Positions 52,575-61,614 of a stretch of 64,000 bases of DNA are shown here, in pieces; position 1 is the stretch's first letter; every line of letters begins with the position of its first letter. The position numbers and the translations under genes are program-made. This DNA comes from Chitinophaga sp. (lineage in GTDB: Bacteria; Bacteroidota; Bacteroidia; Chitinophagales; Chitinophagaceae), in assembly GCF_019236475.1 (NCBI RefSeq), contig NZ_JAFAIX010000013.1, forward strand, positions 310,001-374,000, read 5' to 3'. The notes beneath the pieces are model-generated. The model had not been told where the DNA came from and did no database searches. It saw only the letters and a program-made list of their open reading frames with translations.

Positions 52575-52591
52575 TAATATCCACGGATGTA

Positions 52592-53140
52592 TTATTCATG
52601 ATGACTCCTCCACCAAGCCATGATTTGCTCCATCCGTTCTTCCAGACTCATGTCTCCCCTTAATGCTAATACAGGCACGGTCATCTGCTGTAGCCATGCT
52701 TCATGTACCTGCAACGTACGATTGGCAATGCCTGTATTATGATCGTAATCTGCCGCCCACGCTAAGAAATCGGCATGCTTTGCTTGCATGGCGGCATCAT
52801 TCACCAATGCATCGCCATATCTGGCATGCTCTCGCTCCTTTATGCGTTGCATACGAATTTCGGCAGGAATCCAAAGGAAAACTACGAGATCAAATGGCGG
52901 AAAAACATCCGCGCCCCAATTGAGTGCAGAACCGCCAAAAATCCATTCAGGCACAGCTTTCAGCTCCCGCGATATCATACTATTTCGTATGGTAGGATCT
53001 CGCTTTACAGTAAATGGCGGGACAGTAGCCTCCCAGAAATAATTATCACTGTCGAAGTAAGGAATATCCAGATAAAGTCCCAGTGCTTGCCCCAACGTGG
53101 TTACACCAGATCCTGAAGCGCCGAAGATATACAGTTTCAT
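52592..53140 (-). CDS. P-loop kinase-like protein with Val in place of the Walker A Lys
   Basis: About 182 residues, shikimate/adenylate-kinase-like. The P-loop reads IFGASGSGVTTLGQAL: GxxGxGxTT with Val where Lys is normal. DSDNYFW and LVVFLWIPAEIRMQRIKERE are the usual second motif and lid region. Substrate unknown. Loss of the Lys would weaken ATP binding in standard kinases, although this variant appears to recur in this protein group as I know it. The ATG at 53140 directly precedes the P-loop strand. Confidence 0.75.
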   Translation of the reverse strand: MKLYIFGASGSGVTTLGQALGLYLDIPYFDSDNYFWEATVPPFTVKRDPTIRNSMISRELKAVPEWIFGGSALNWGADVFPPFDLVVFLWIPAEIRMQRIKEREHARYGDALVNDAAMQAKHADFLAWAADYDHNTGIANRTLQVHEAWLQQMTVPVLALRGDMSLEERMEQIMAWWRSHHE

Positions 53141-53203
53141 GTTGCAAAAATGCAGATTTGTTTCCATAAATTATTCCGACCTTGCTACAAACACCTATGA
53201 GCC

Positions 53204-53881
53204 ATGATAAGTGAAGCCGCTGCTATCGCTGAACAAACAAGATTACGACAACAAATTATCACCACAGATCAACTCCCTGATCCCATTCAATTTATTGCAG
53301 GAACAGATGTAGAATACGATAAAGAATCAGACCTGATTGCGGGCTGTATTGCAGTAATGGATTATAAAACGTTGGAGGTCGTGGAGATTGCCACCCATGT
53401 AATGCATGTTACTTTTCCTTATATCCCAGGATTATTTTCCTTCCGAGAACTGCCACCACTACTGGTTGCATGGGAAAAGCTACAACAAAAACCGGATCTG
53501 CTTGTCTGCGACGGGCAAGGGATGGCACATCCCAGACGCTTTGGTATGGCCTCTCACCTGGGTGTGACCATCGGCAAACCTACTATTGGTTGTGGTAAAA
53601 CAAGATTATACGGTAACCATACGGAGTTGGATATACGAAAAGGAAGTAGTGTGCCATTACTCGCAGAAGACGATAATGCTGTAATTGGTAAGGTATTGCG
53701 CACCCAAGAGGGAATCAACCCGGTATTTGTTTCGGTAGGACATATGATTTCCCTAGAAACCGCTACCAATATAGTTTTAAGTCTCGCTAAACAATATAGG
53801 CTACCAGAAACTACTCGCATTGCCGATCATTATGGCCGACTAGCACTGGAGGAATATAAGCGTAACAATATGACCCACTAA
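53204..53881 (+). CDS. nfi: Endonuclease V
   Basis: 225 residues. Family motifs in order: IAGTDVEYD, PYIPGLFSFRELPPLL (the wedge motif), LLVCDGQGMAHPRRFGMASHLG, then the GCGKTRLYG region. The metal-binding Asp residues (GTDVE and CDGQG) are present. It nicks DNA near deaminated bases such as hypoxanthine. It is followed by a strong terminator within a repeat element. Confidence 0.96.
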   Translation: MISEAAAIAEQTRLRQQIITTDQLPDPIQFIAGTDVEYDKESDLIAGCIAVMDYKTLEVVEIATHVMHVTFPYIPGLFSFRELPPLLVAWEKLQQKPDLLVCDGQGMAHPRRFGMASHLGVTIGKPTIGCGKTRLYGNHTELDIRKGSSVPLLAEDDNAVIGKVLRTQEGINPVFVSVGHMISLETATNIVLSLAKQYRLPETTRIADHYGRLALEEYKRNNMTH

Positions 53882-53976
53882 AAAGCGGCTGTATCAAAAG
53901 AGAAAGGAAGTGACATCTGCGATGTCACTTCCTTTCTCTTTTTTCATCGCCCCTGTCCGCTGGGCAGAGGTGACAG
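53882..53976 (+). repeat. Double-hairpin dispersed repeat, copy 1 (terminator)
   Basis: Common frame GCGGyWGTA.CAAAA, hairpin, T run, then a CCCTGyCC-GCT-GGGCAG hairpin. Here the first stem is 22 bp, perfect (53896-53917 with 53921-53942, loop TGC). It stands between convergent nfi and the S41 gene. Copy 2 is at 62789-62880 with a different stem sequence but the same architecture. Confidence 0.8.
53896..53945. terminator. 22-bp terminator hairpin in repeat copy 1
   Basis: The arm AAAAGAGAAAGGAAGTGAC... pairs perfectly with its partner and is followed by a T run; serves both convergent genes. Confidence 0.9.
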
Positions 53977-53992
53977 ACAGAAAATTTGCTAT

Positions 53993-55411
53993 TTATAAGC
54001 TTTCCAACTGTTGTTGCGCGGTGGCAATCCAGTCTTGCGTATCGGTCAGCAATACTGCCGGCGCAATCCCTTTATTATCTATACCTTGTCCTTTGTCGAT
54101 TCTTCTACTTCTGGAAGTAGGATAGGAAAGCATAAATGGAATGGATTTGAATTTCACAGAACGGGCGTTGGCATAATCCAGGTTGCCGGCGCTATGCATC
54201 CCCATCAGCTTCGTTTTCTTACTCTGACGCGCTTCCAGCAGGAATTCCTCTGTAGTGCCTGCACATCCGTGATCCATCAACACCACAATCTTTTTAGGAA
54301 CAGGGCCGGCAACGGTTACTTTCTTCCAATAATCTTTTGCCAATGGAATCATCTTACCCTTATTCTTAGTCATGGTATCCACCACTGCCTGGATTTGTTT
54401 TTTTGTATCTTCCGGGAGACGCGTGTTCAAGAGGTCTGACCAGCTTTTAATATTGTCCGTAGTGGCCCATACATCTGCTCCGATTACGCGCATGGAATCG
54501 GTATACAACAGCGGACTTACAGGTGCAAAAGTGGGTTCAGTTCCACCAGCGTTGCCACGTAAATCCAAGATCAGGTTCGGACAAGCGGCCATGGCTTGTT
54601 TGCTCGCTTGCATCACGGAATCAATTACATGCGCCTCTCCTGCTTCAAAGGAAGCGATACGGAGATAATAGGTTTTATCAGAGAGCTTTTTGCCAGAAGT
54701 CGCCGGCAGCGCCACTTTCTCCGCCATTTGCCTGCCCTCATCAGCATAAATGAACTCCCGACGCCAGTTGCCCAAATAACTTACATTGAAATCCATTTTC
54801 ACGGGCTCTATCAATCCTGTTTCAGTATATTGAAAACCCTTCATGATGTTGGTAGCAGAATCGAATTGCAATTCCATCAGGATATCTCCCCTGCGCCAAC
54901 TGTTGGAATTGGACACCATAACTTGGGCCACATAGTTCCGAAAAGCATTCACATTCTCGGTAACGGCTATACGCATTTTCTTATCCGGACTCCAATAAAT
55001 TCCTTCTGGCGTAGTAGATACTTTCAGATAGGTTATTTTCTTCTGGCTCAGCGGTACAGGAATCGGCTCTTTTCGCGCCTCGCGTACTAATGCCTCAAAC
55101 GGACGATCATTTTCATTGGGAAGTCGCTCAATGCGCAGATTACCATCATTGAAGAAATCGGTATACTGTTTTAATAAAAACAGGCAATAGGTAGGTTTAC
55201 TTGCAGATGGCGCCAATTTCAGCAGGTGATTCGACAAGCTGTCATAGGATTTCCGGGTTTTAAGATTGATTTTATCATTGAAACCGGAATAATTGGTTTC
55301 CACCTTCTGCTTCATCAACCTGAACTCCGCAGCACAATCGCAATCCGGAGCCTGGGCAAAAGCCCCTGAAGCCGCCAACAGCAGCAGGATAAGGGACGAT
55401 TTTATTTTCAT
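53993..55411 (-). CDS. Secreted S41-family peptidase-like protein without the catalytic Ser
   Basis: About 472 residues with a signal peptide (IKSSLILLLLAASGAFAQ). The S41 core is visible (NLILDLRGNAGGTEPTFAPV), but the nucleophile region reads MDHGCAGTTEEFLLEA where active members have (F/A)SAAEEF. Ser is replaced by Gly, with Thr next to it. The later GMHSAGNLDYAN fits the family. It may be inactive or use another residue. The ATG at 55411 gives the signal peptide. Confidence 0.8.
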   Translation of the reverse strand: MKIKSSLILLLLAASGAFAQAPDCDCAAEFRLMKQKVETNYSGFNDKINLKTRKSYDSLSNHLLKLAPSASKPTYCLFLLKQYTDFFNDGNLRIERLPNENDRPFEALVREARKEPIPVPLSQKKITYLKVSTTPEGIYWSPDKKMRIAVTENVNAFRNYVAQVMVSNSNSWRRGDILMELQFDSATNIMKGFQYTETGLIEPVKMDFNVSYLGNWRREFIYADEGRQMAEKVALPATSGKKLSDKTYYLRIASFEAGEAHVIDSVMQASKQAMAACPNLILDLRGNAGGTEPTFAPVSPLLYTDSMRVIGADVWATTDNIKSWSDLLNTRLPEDTKKQIQAVVDTMTKNKGKMIPLAKDYWKKVTVAGPVPKKIVVLMDHGCAGTTEEFLLEARQSKKTKLMGMHSAGNLDYANARSVKFKSIPFMLSYPTSRSRRIDKGQGIDNKGIAPAVLLTDTQDWIATAQQQLESL

Positions 55412-55472
55412 AAGGTCTACTTTTATAGGATAATAAGGTTTTTCACACCTCAAATATGGCGATTTTTTGTAA

Positions 55473-57113
55473 TTAATCCAGCGTTTCTTCTTCAGGAATT
55501 TCTTTATTATGTGCAGCGAGGTACTCTTTTTTGACAGCGGGATGAATAATGAGTCCTGTCACCAGTCCGGCTACGAGCCCTCCAATATGCGCCGCATTAT
55601 CCACACCGCCACTCATTCCCCATACCAGGTTATACCCCACCAGGAATAAAATATTAAACAACTGTCGCCGAGCCATTTCATTATGATAGGCCTTCGCCAG
55701 GAAAGGAATACAGATGCCAAACAATCCGAAAATAGCACCGGAAGCTCCTACGCTGACGGTATCCGGATGCCACAGCGTACTAGCGCCACTGGCTACAATG
55801 CCTGCTATTAGGTAGGATATCAGCAATCGGCGACTCCCTATCATCGGTTCCAGGAAAGCCCCTGCAATCACCAGTCCGAACATATTCGAGGCTAAATGTA
55901 TCAATCCGCCATGCAGGAAAGTACTGGTGAGCAATCGCCACCACTCTCCATTAACGGTATAAGGCCGGTAGTTAGCTCCCCATTTCAGTAGGTCTTCGGC
56001 TCTGAATTCCATGACACCCATTCCTTTCAGCACCATCAGCAAGTAAATAGCCACATTGATATACATCAGTATCGGAGTAACCTTGTAGCCAGTATGTGGC
56101 TTTAAGAGGGAATATTTGGGCCTTGGAGGTGGCACTGGGCGCGGGTGTGTATCTTCCGTACGTGCAGCATGTGCTGGATGATCCGGGTGCACACGCTGAA
56201 AAGCCTCATGGAAATTGAACAATTTTTCATGTGGATTTCTTAACCGGGAATAGACCACAATGGCCACCCAGATGACAAAGCAGGCAATGAATACCAAGAT
56301 GGTCCAAATTGGAGAAACCGTATGCGCCTCAAATGGAGTAAACCTAGGCTGTAATATGACTGGTTTTGCAGCAGAAAAACGCTTGTTATCCTGAACGGCC
56401 TGTAGGTAAGCTGATCGGCTGTCTCCATACGGCACTTTTTCCAGGTAAGTAAAATTATTAAGCGACAACGTATCAAATTCGTTTTGACTCTCATGGAGGA
56501 ATTGGCGATAAGCTTTTTCTTTTTCAGCCGCACTCAAATCGTTGCTCACTGTTTTTGAAAAATACAATGCATACCAGGTATTGCAAGTCTTTCCAGTGGT
56601 ATCGCTAGCCTGGTCCAACACAGGTAATACCACATATAACGACATGGTATATTTCTCATTATAGCGTCCGGTGATTTGCGCATCATTCACGATGCCAGCA
56701 TTATTTTTATCGACATAATATTGCTGTAGCGTATAATACCGTGTGCCAGACTGTTGTGAGATGGCCGTGGGATGATGGACTGCCGATAATTTTCCGGTAG
56801 CACTAATCATATAATGCTGCGCAAAGATCACTGGCAGCGCCAATCCTAGCCAAAGAATTATCTGTAATATAAATTCTGATCTCTCCGGATTATTCGACTC
56901 CAGTTTCCGCAGCGATGGGCGCAACCAGAACAAAACCGGCAACCAGGCCAAAGCAATAGGCAACCAGAATTTCAGCAGGTCTTCATCTAGTTCAAATAGG
57001 TCCAGCTTAATAAACAGGAGCCAATGCAATGCAGTATACACCAGCAAATAGGCAAGGGCAACTATCAGGTAAGGCCACACGAAAATTCGAAACTTTTCTT
57101 TCATCTGGTTCAT
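55473..57113 (-). CDS. Rhomboid-family intramembrane serine protease
   Basis: About 546 residues. The N-terminal half holds two membrane segments and a large soluble domain; the C-terminal 200 residues are a rhomboid core with LLTSTFLHGGLIHLASNMFG, the catalytic Ser in SVGASGAIFGLFG and the catalytic His in NAAHIGGLVAG. It cleaves membrane proteins within the bilayer. The ATG at 57113 is used; the frame above starts with GTG. It is 50 nt behind a second rhomboid gene on the same strand. Confidence 0.92.
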   Translation of the reverse strand: MNQMKEKFRIFVWPYLIVALAYLLVYTALHWLLFIKLDLFELDEDLLKFWLPIALAWLPVLFWLRPSLRKLESNNPERSEFILQIILWLGLALPVIFAQHYMISATGKLSAVHHPTAISQQSGTRYYTLQQYYVDKNNAGIVNDAQITGRYNEKYTMSLYVVLPVLDQASDTTGKTCNTWYALYFSKTVSNDLSAAEKEKAYRQFLHESQNEFDTLSLNNFTYLEKVPYGDSRSAYLQAVQDNKRFSAAKPVILQPRFTPFEAHTVSPIWTILVFIACFVIWVAIVVYSRLRNPHEKLFNFHEAFQRVHPDHPAHAARTEDTHPRPVPPPRPKYSLLKPHTGYKVTPILMYINVAIYLLMVLKGMGVMEFRAEDLLKWGANYRPYTVNGEWWRLLTSTFLHGGLIHLASNMFGLVIAGAFLEPMIGSRRLLISYLIAGIVASGASTLWHPDTVSVGASGAIFGLFGICIPFLAKAYHNEMARRQLFNILFLVGYNLVWGMSGGVDNAAHIGGLVAGLVTGLIIHPAVKKEYLAAHNKEIPEEETLD

Positions 57114-57162
57114 GCGAAATATTGTTTTTCCGGACACTGCAATGTATGCTTTTCTATCGAGG

Positions 57163-57993
57163 CTAGAGCTTAGAGGAATGATCTTCCAATATCTTTCTTT
57201 CTTCTGTTGATAAGCTTTCTATGCCTTTCGCCTGTATCTTCTCCAATATAACATCTACTCTTTTTGTTCTGGCAGCACGGTCCATGCGGTATTGATCATC
57301 GATATCCACATACTTGTAATGTTGCTGGAAGAAGTTATTGGAGATATACAATACGTATGGCCTTGTGACGATAAGGTAGATAAAACAGATACAAGGAAGC
57401 AGCATCGCCGCCATCATCAAGAAATCTATGGCGCTGTGAAAGAGTACCAAGGCCAAGGTAAGACCTGTTAATGCGCCCGCCAGATGTGTCTCATGCCCGA
57501 TATTGTATTTTTGGGATCGAATGGCATAGAGTGAAAGGAGAATATAACCAATAGCATATATCCATCCAGGGATAGCAAACAATCCCAACATATCCACTTC
57601 CATACCAGGACTAAGTGCTAATGCCGTGAACATCACACCAGCAACAGCACCATTGGCGCCTAAGCTGCTATAATCATCGTGATGACGATGCAGGTATAAT
57701 GCAATGAGATTCCCTCCAGCCAAGCTTACAAAATAAATAAGCAGTACTAGGGGTTCCAGTATTACCGAAGAGAGATGCGTGCCGAAAAAGTACAGGGAAT
57801 ACATGTTTAGCAGCAACTGCCACCAATTGACATGTACAAATCCGGAAGAAATAATGCGGCTATAGCGTTTGTTTTTGCGCACCTGCTCTATTTCGAAAAT
57901 CTGTTTATTCAAAAAAGCAGGATTGCGAAACCCCATCCAGGAGAGGATAGCAGTGATGAGTATCAGTATAATCACAGTGAATCCGGAAGTCAT
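57163..57993 (-). CDS. Rhomboid-like membrane protein, catalytic Ser replaced by Asn
   Basis: About 276 residues, six or more membrane segments. The rhomboid core is clear: SSGFVHVNWWQLLLNMYSLY, then the active-site motif as SLGANGAVAGVMF, where GxSG has become GANG. The codon AAT is plain in the sequence. The His motif is present (GHETHLAGALTG). So it keeps the fold but should lack Ser-protease activity, like the iRhom or derlin type pseudoproteases. The ATG at 57993 is used; the TTG at 58002 precedes it. It is upstream of the active rhomboid and probably in one operon. Confidence 0.85.
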   Translation of the reverse strand: MTSGFTVIILILITAILSWMGFRNPAFLNKQIFEIEQVRKNKRYSRIISSGFVHVNWWQLLLNMYSLYFFGTHLSSVILEPLVLLIYFVSLAGGNLIALYLHRHHDDYSSLGANGAVAGVMFTALALSPGMEVDMLGLFAIPGWIYAIGYILLSLYAIRSQKYNIGHETHLAGALTGLTLALVLFHSAIDFLMMAAMLLPCICFIYLIVTRPYVLYISNNFFQQHYKYVDIDDQYRMDRAARTKRVDVILEKIQAKGIESLSTEERKILEDHSSKL

Positions 57994-58084
57994 AGGTATC
58001 AAAAATTTATATCGGAAGATGACGTAAAAATGCGAATATTTTTATTTTCTCAAAATATTTTTGGTGAATTGAAAATAATGTTGC

Positions 58085-58092
58085 TATATTTG
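58085..58092 (+). promoter_or_regulatory. -7 box of the second tRNA-Asp gene
   Basis: TATATTTG followed by GCAACCCCAA, the same string as before the first tRNA-Asp. Confidence 0.8.
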
Positions 58093-58140
58093 CAACCCCA
58101 AACGGGGAACTCAAATGGCCCAAACGGCCACCAGTATTGA

Positions 58141-58214
58141 GGATCAGTAGTTCAGTTGGTTAGAATGCCGCCCTGTCACGGCGGAGGTCGCGGGTTCGAG
58201 TCCCGTCTGGTCCG
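58141..58214 (+). tRNA. tRNA-Asp (anticodon GTC), second copy
   Basis: 74 nt, acceptor GGATCAG/CTGGTCC, anticodon loop CTGTCAC, T-loop GGGTTCGAGTCCC, discriminator G. Identical to the first copy apart from the acceptor stem. No element is inserted here. Confidence 0.97.
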
Positions 58215-58227
58215 CAAACTTTTCAGA

Positions 58228-58257
58228 GGAATGGACATAAGGTCCATTCCTTTTTTT
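58228..58257 (+). terminator. Terminator hairpin between tRNA-Asp and tRNA-Tyr
   Basis: GGAATGGAC-ATAAG-GTCCATTCC with a run of seven T. Confidence 0.85.
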
Positions 58258-58271
58258 ATTCTTAATTTATT

Positions 58272-58353
58272 GGGCAGGTTCCAGAGCGGCCAAATGGGGC
58301 GGACTGTAAATCCGCTGTCTACGACTTCATAGGTTCGAATCCTATCCTGCCCA
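58272..58353 (+). tRNA. tRNA-Tyr (anticodon GTA)
   Basis: 82 nt with a long variable arm (class II). Acceptor GGGCAGG/CCTGCCC, anticodon stem GCGGA/TCCGC around CTGTAAA (anticodon GTA), T-loop AGGTTCGAATCCT, discriminator A. Confidence 0.97.
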
Positions 58354-58359
58354 CTGTTT

Positions 58360-58396
58360 AAAAGCTTCTTATATCGTATGATAAGAGGCTTTTTTG
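58360..58396 (+). terminator. Terminator of tRNA-Tyr
   Basis: AAAAGCTTCTTAT and ATAAGAGGCTTTT pair over 13 bp (one G-U) around ATCGTATG, followed by T residues. Confidence 0.85.
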
Positions 58397-58436
58397 TTTT
58401 AACCCACCTTCCCTTTTCTAGATGAATTTATTAAAG

Positions 58437-58444
58437 TAATTTTG
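58437..58444 (+). promoter_or_regulatory. -7 box upstream of the methyltransferase pair
   Basis: TAATTTTG matches TAnnTTTG. It lies 122 bp before the ATG at 58567, leaving a leader of about 115 nt in which no riboswitch is recognised. Confidence 0.45.
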
Positions 58445-58566
58445 CATAGCATTTAAAAACGGGATAACTTTCCACTTTACTTAACGCGTACTGTATCGTC
58501 CGAGAATGTGTAAAGGAGCCTAAGCCGAGTAATGCTAAACCATTCATCTAACCGTTTCGCCATTAT

Positions 58567-59388
58567 ATGAATCTGACCACTATTTCCTTTCATCTGCGAA
58601 AGAAATTCAATAATCGCATATTAAAGGAAAAAACATACAACACTTATGCGGAAGCTGCCGAAAAATGTAAACGATCGCTTTATGAAGATAACGCCATCGT
58701 ACAATTGCTGGCTGATAAAGCAAAAGATAATTCCTTTACAACCCCCACTTCCAAGCCACTAAATCCTGGCTGCCTGGCCCTTGCAGATGTCATCTCCCGA
58801 CATCTCATCGAATATCCTGGTAAACTAGTAACAGTGATAGACTTCGGGGGCGGCAATGGCGATTACTACTATAACACCCGCAGAGTGCTCAATAATGACG
58901 TTCAACTGAAATGGGTAGTAGTAGAAACCCCGGCGATGGCACAAGTGCTACAACCTTATCAAACAAAAGAACTCTTCTTTGCTGATACGATTGAAAAAGC
59001 AATGTCCCTCGTCGATAACAAACTAGATATCCTCTTCACTTCCGGTACACTGCAAGTGATGCCTGATCCATATCAAACCATTGAAATGCTCTGCAATACC
59101 AATAGTAACTATATGGTATTTCACCGCCAAAGCCTTTCCCTAGAAAACTTTGATATCATCAGCATCCAAACCTCCCTGCTTAGCTGGCATGGCAGCACTA
59201 AACTGCCAGAAAACTTTAAGGAGAAAATTATTAAATATCCTTATACCAGCATTCAGCGTTCCAGATTTGAAGATCAATTAAAAAATACGAAATATCAACT
59301 GCTCTATACCTTCGACGAAGGCACAGGTGTCAAAAGAGTAAATAACTATAACGTAAAGGGAACCAGTTATATATACAAAAGATCATAA
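58567..59388 (+). CDS. TIGR04325-family putative SAM-dependent methyltransferase
   Basis: 273 residues. The SAM-binding motif reads VIDFGGGNGDYYY; the preceding PLNPGCLALADVI helix and the later DILFTSGTLQVMPDPYQTIEML and FHRQSLS stretches are typical of this methyltransferase group, often found near surface-polysaccharide genes. It is followed 12 nt later by a paralogue, so the pair arose by tandem duplication. Confidence 0.85.
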   Translation: MNLTTISFHLRKKFNNRILKEKTYNTYAEAAEKCKRSLYEDNAIVQLLADKAKDNSFTTPTSKPLNPGCLALADVISRHLIEYPGKLVTVIDFGGGNGDYYYNTRRVLNNDVQLKWVVVETPAMAQVLQPYQTKELFFADTIEKAMSLVDNKLDILFTSGTLQVMPDPYQTIEMLCNTNSNYMVFHRQSLSLENFDIISIQTSLLSWHGSTKLPENFKEKIIKYPYTSIQRSRFEDQLKNTKYQLLYTFDEGTGVKRVNNYNVKGTSYIYKRS

Positions 59389-59400
59389 TTATCTGCATCA

Positions 59401-60204
59401 ATGAACTTCGCCGTTTTATCCTATAAGCTTAGGAAAAAATTTCTCAAAGAAAAGATTTATCAATCCTATGCAGAGGCTTCCGCCAACTGCAGCGATAAAT
59501 TATACGAGAATAAAGAAATTGTGCATCTTGTTGCCAGTAAGGCAAATAACCTTGTATCAAACCATAAGCCTATCAATCCAGGCGCCCTCGCGATCCTGGA
59601 ACTGGCAAACAAAATATATATACAACAACCTGATACGCCTATTACAGTAATTGATTTTGGTGGTGGCGATGGTGATTACTATCATACTACCCGACTCCTG
59701 CTTTCTTCCTTTATAAAAATGAAATGGATTGTAGTGGAAACACCCGCTATGACAGCAGCCATGCAGGCGAATCAAACCCAAGAACTGTTCTTTGTTTCCT
59801 CCCTGGAAAAAGCACTGGAAATAGCCAACAAGGTGAATATCGTGTTTACTTCCGGTACCATTCAATACACGCCAGATCCACAGCAAACAGTAACGGATCT
59901 TTGTAAGGTACAAGCGGATTACCTGGTGTTTAACCGCCAGAGTCTTTCTGAAGAAACATTTAATATCATTAGTATACAATCATCTCCACTCAGTTGGCAT
60001 GGCAGCGGTAGCACACTGCCAGATGCTTTCACGGAAAAGATTGTGCGTTATCCACATACGAGCCTCAAGAGAGAGTTATTCGAGCAAACGCTCCGTACTA
60101 ATAACTATCATATTGTTTACACTTTCGCGGAATCTACAGGGATCAAAAAGGTCAACAACCTACAAATTTCCGGTATCAGTTATGTCTGCAAAAGAAACGC
60201 ATAA
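59401..60204 (+). CDS. TIGR04325-family putative methyltransferase, tandem paralogue
   Basis: 267 residues, aligned with the previous protein along its whole length. Both share VIDFGGG(N/D)GDYY, KWVVVETPAM, LFTSGT(L/I)Q, PDP-QT and NRQSLS. Identity looks around 45-50 percent by eye, so the duplication is not recent and the two may use different substrates. The operon ends at a strong terminator. Confidence 0.85.
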   Translation: MNFAVLSYKLRKKFLKEKIYQSYAEASANCSDKLYENKEIVHLVASKANNLVSNHKPINPGALAILELANKIYIQQPDTPITVIDFGGGDGDYYHTTRLLLSSFIKMKWIVVETPAMTAAMQANQTQELFFVSSLEKALEIANKVNIVFTSGTIQYTPDPQQTVTDLCKVQADYLVFNRQSLSEETFNIISIQSSPLSWHGSGSTLPDAFTEKIVRYPHTSLKRELFEQTLRTNNYHIVYTFAESTGIKKVNNLQISGISYVCKRNA

Positions 60205-60207
60205 AAG

Positions 60208-60241
60208 AAAAAAGGTTGTCTCCGCAGAGACAACCTTTTTT
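60208..60241. terminator. Bidirectional hairpin terminator
   Basis: AAAAAAGGTTGTCTC-CGCA-GAGACAACCTTTTTT, perfect over 15 bp, between the convergent ends at 60204 and 60244. Confidence 0.92.
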
Positions 60242-60243
60242 CT

Positions 60244-61527
60244 TTAGTACAATACCCTAAAACTTATGGTATTGTCAATTCCTTTCAAAGCTTTCAGCAG
60301 TTGCTTGTCATAGTCTGCATGAATATCTGCCATCACATACCCAATCTGTTTGTTGGTCATTAGGTATTGTGAAACGATATTAATACGGTGATCTGCAAAC
60401 ACCTGGTTGATATTCGCCAGTACGCCCGGTACATTGCGGTGAATATGAATGCAACGATGTACATCACTCACTTCCGGCAATTGTATATTAGGGAAATTCA
60501 GACTTTTAAAACTATCGCCGTTATTGATAAAGCCAGTGATACGTTTGAGTACCGAAGATGGTTTATTAATATCGTCAAATACAATGATACCATGTGCAGT
60601 ACAAAGCTCTACTGGCACATGTTTGGCAGCATTGCCCAAATAGGCGATCAGTTTGAGTTTCTTAGCGGCTGCCAGTAATGTTTCATTTATTTTCTCCTTC
60701 CCTCCTGCTACTACGATGCTTGCTTTCGCAATATTAGTAGTGTCCAGTTGCTCTACCTGCTTCACCGTATACCCTTCTTTCTTCAACTCCTTAACGATCG
60801 TATCCGGCACTTCTTCGGTTACGACACAGTGAATACGGTTTTTAGGATAAGAAATGGCAGCAGGCAGATTATTGAGATAAAGAAATTCATCCAAACTCGG
60901 TGTAACGTGATCCGCTTTCTCTACCACAGATTTCCTGGAAATATTTTCTGTAAAGGCGTAAAACTTTTTAATCATGCCGAATTCCTTCAACTGAAAATCC
61001 GAGTAGCCATCGCCGATGCCATGAATTTCTCCTTGCAACTGCAATTCCTTCAGCAGCTTTACTTTTCCGCCTTCATTGGATAACGGGTTCGCTTCATCGT
61101 AGCCTACAATTTTCCCGGATTTATCAAACACAAAGGTGTTGGCATATATATTTTCCTTACTGATATGATAAGGCCTTACCACCGGAGTAATAAACTCCTT
61201 GAATCCACCCGATACAATCAATACATCATCGGCATGTTGCTGGAAAAATTTTTTGTTGCGGGCAAAGGAGGGAGACACGAGCTTCTTCAGATGCTTTACC
61301 AACAGCTTTAAGTGGTCGCGGTTCGCTTCTAGCAGCTTTACACGGCCAGCAAGACTTTCCCTAAAAGAAAGTTTCCCTTCCATGGCCAGGTTGGTGAGGT
61401 CTTCAATTTTTTTATATATCTGCTCTCTTTCCGGATGATCTTGCAAGGAAATACGTGCGAGCTCGTCCAGGGCTTCCACCTGCGTGAAAGTACTGTCGAA
61501 ATCGATTATGTAATATTTTTTATTCAC
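60244..61527 (-). CDS. Phosphoserine phosphatase fused to a PGDH-like substrate domain and ACT domain
   Basis: 427 residues from a GTG start at 61527; a stop lies in frame just upstream, so no ATG is available. Residues 1-215 are a HAD phosphatase of SerB type (DFDSTFT nucleophile, VSGGFKEFITP, GDGYSDF). Residues about 235-340 resemble the substrate-binding part of D-3-phosphoglycerate dehydrogenase but lack its NAD-binding domain. An ACT domain ends it (HIHRNVPGVLANINQVFADH). It joins the last step of serine synthesis to a probable serine sensor. Confidence 0.88.
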   Translation of the reverse strand: MNKKYYIIDFDSTFTQVEALDELARISLQDHPEREQIYKKIEDLTNLAMEGKLSFRESLAGRVKLLEANRDHLKLLVKHLKKLVSPSFARNKKFFQQHADDVLIVSGGFKEFITPVVRPYHISKENIYANTFVFDKSGKIVGYDEANPLSNEGGKVKLLKELQLQGEIHGIGDGYSDFQLKEFGMIKKFYAFTENISRKSVVEKADHVTPSLDEFLYLNNLPAAISYPKNRIHCVVTEEVPDTIVKELKKEGYTVKQVEQLDTTNIAKASIVVAGGKEKINETLLAAAKKLKLIAYLGNAAKHVPVELCTAHGIIVFDDINKPSSVLKRITGFINNGDSFKSLNFPNIQLPEVSDVHRCIHIHRNVPGVLANINQVFADHRINIVSQYLMTNKQIGYVMADIHADYDKQLLKALKGIDNTISFRVLY

Positions 61528-61614
61528 TGACTGCGGATTTTAACATCAACGCACAAAAGTAATAATCGATATTTTCTTTTTCAGAGAATGTTTGTTTTCA
61601 GGAATTTCCGCAGG

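Noticed and set aside
58141-58353. Second tRNA-Asp/tRNA-Tyr locus as an occupied attachment site
   Set aside because: No integrase, no direct repeat of the tRNA ends, and ordinary terminators follow each tRNA.
59557-59979. 140-codon minus-strand frame
   Set aside because: Shadow of the second TIGR04325 methyltransferase.
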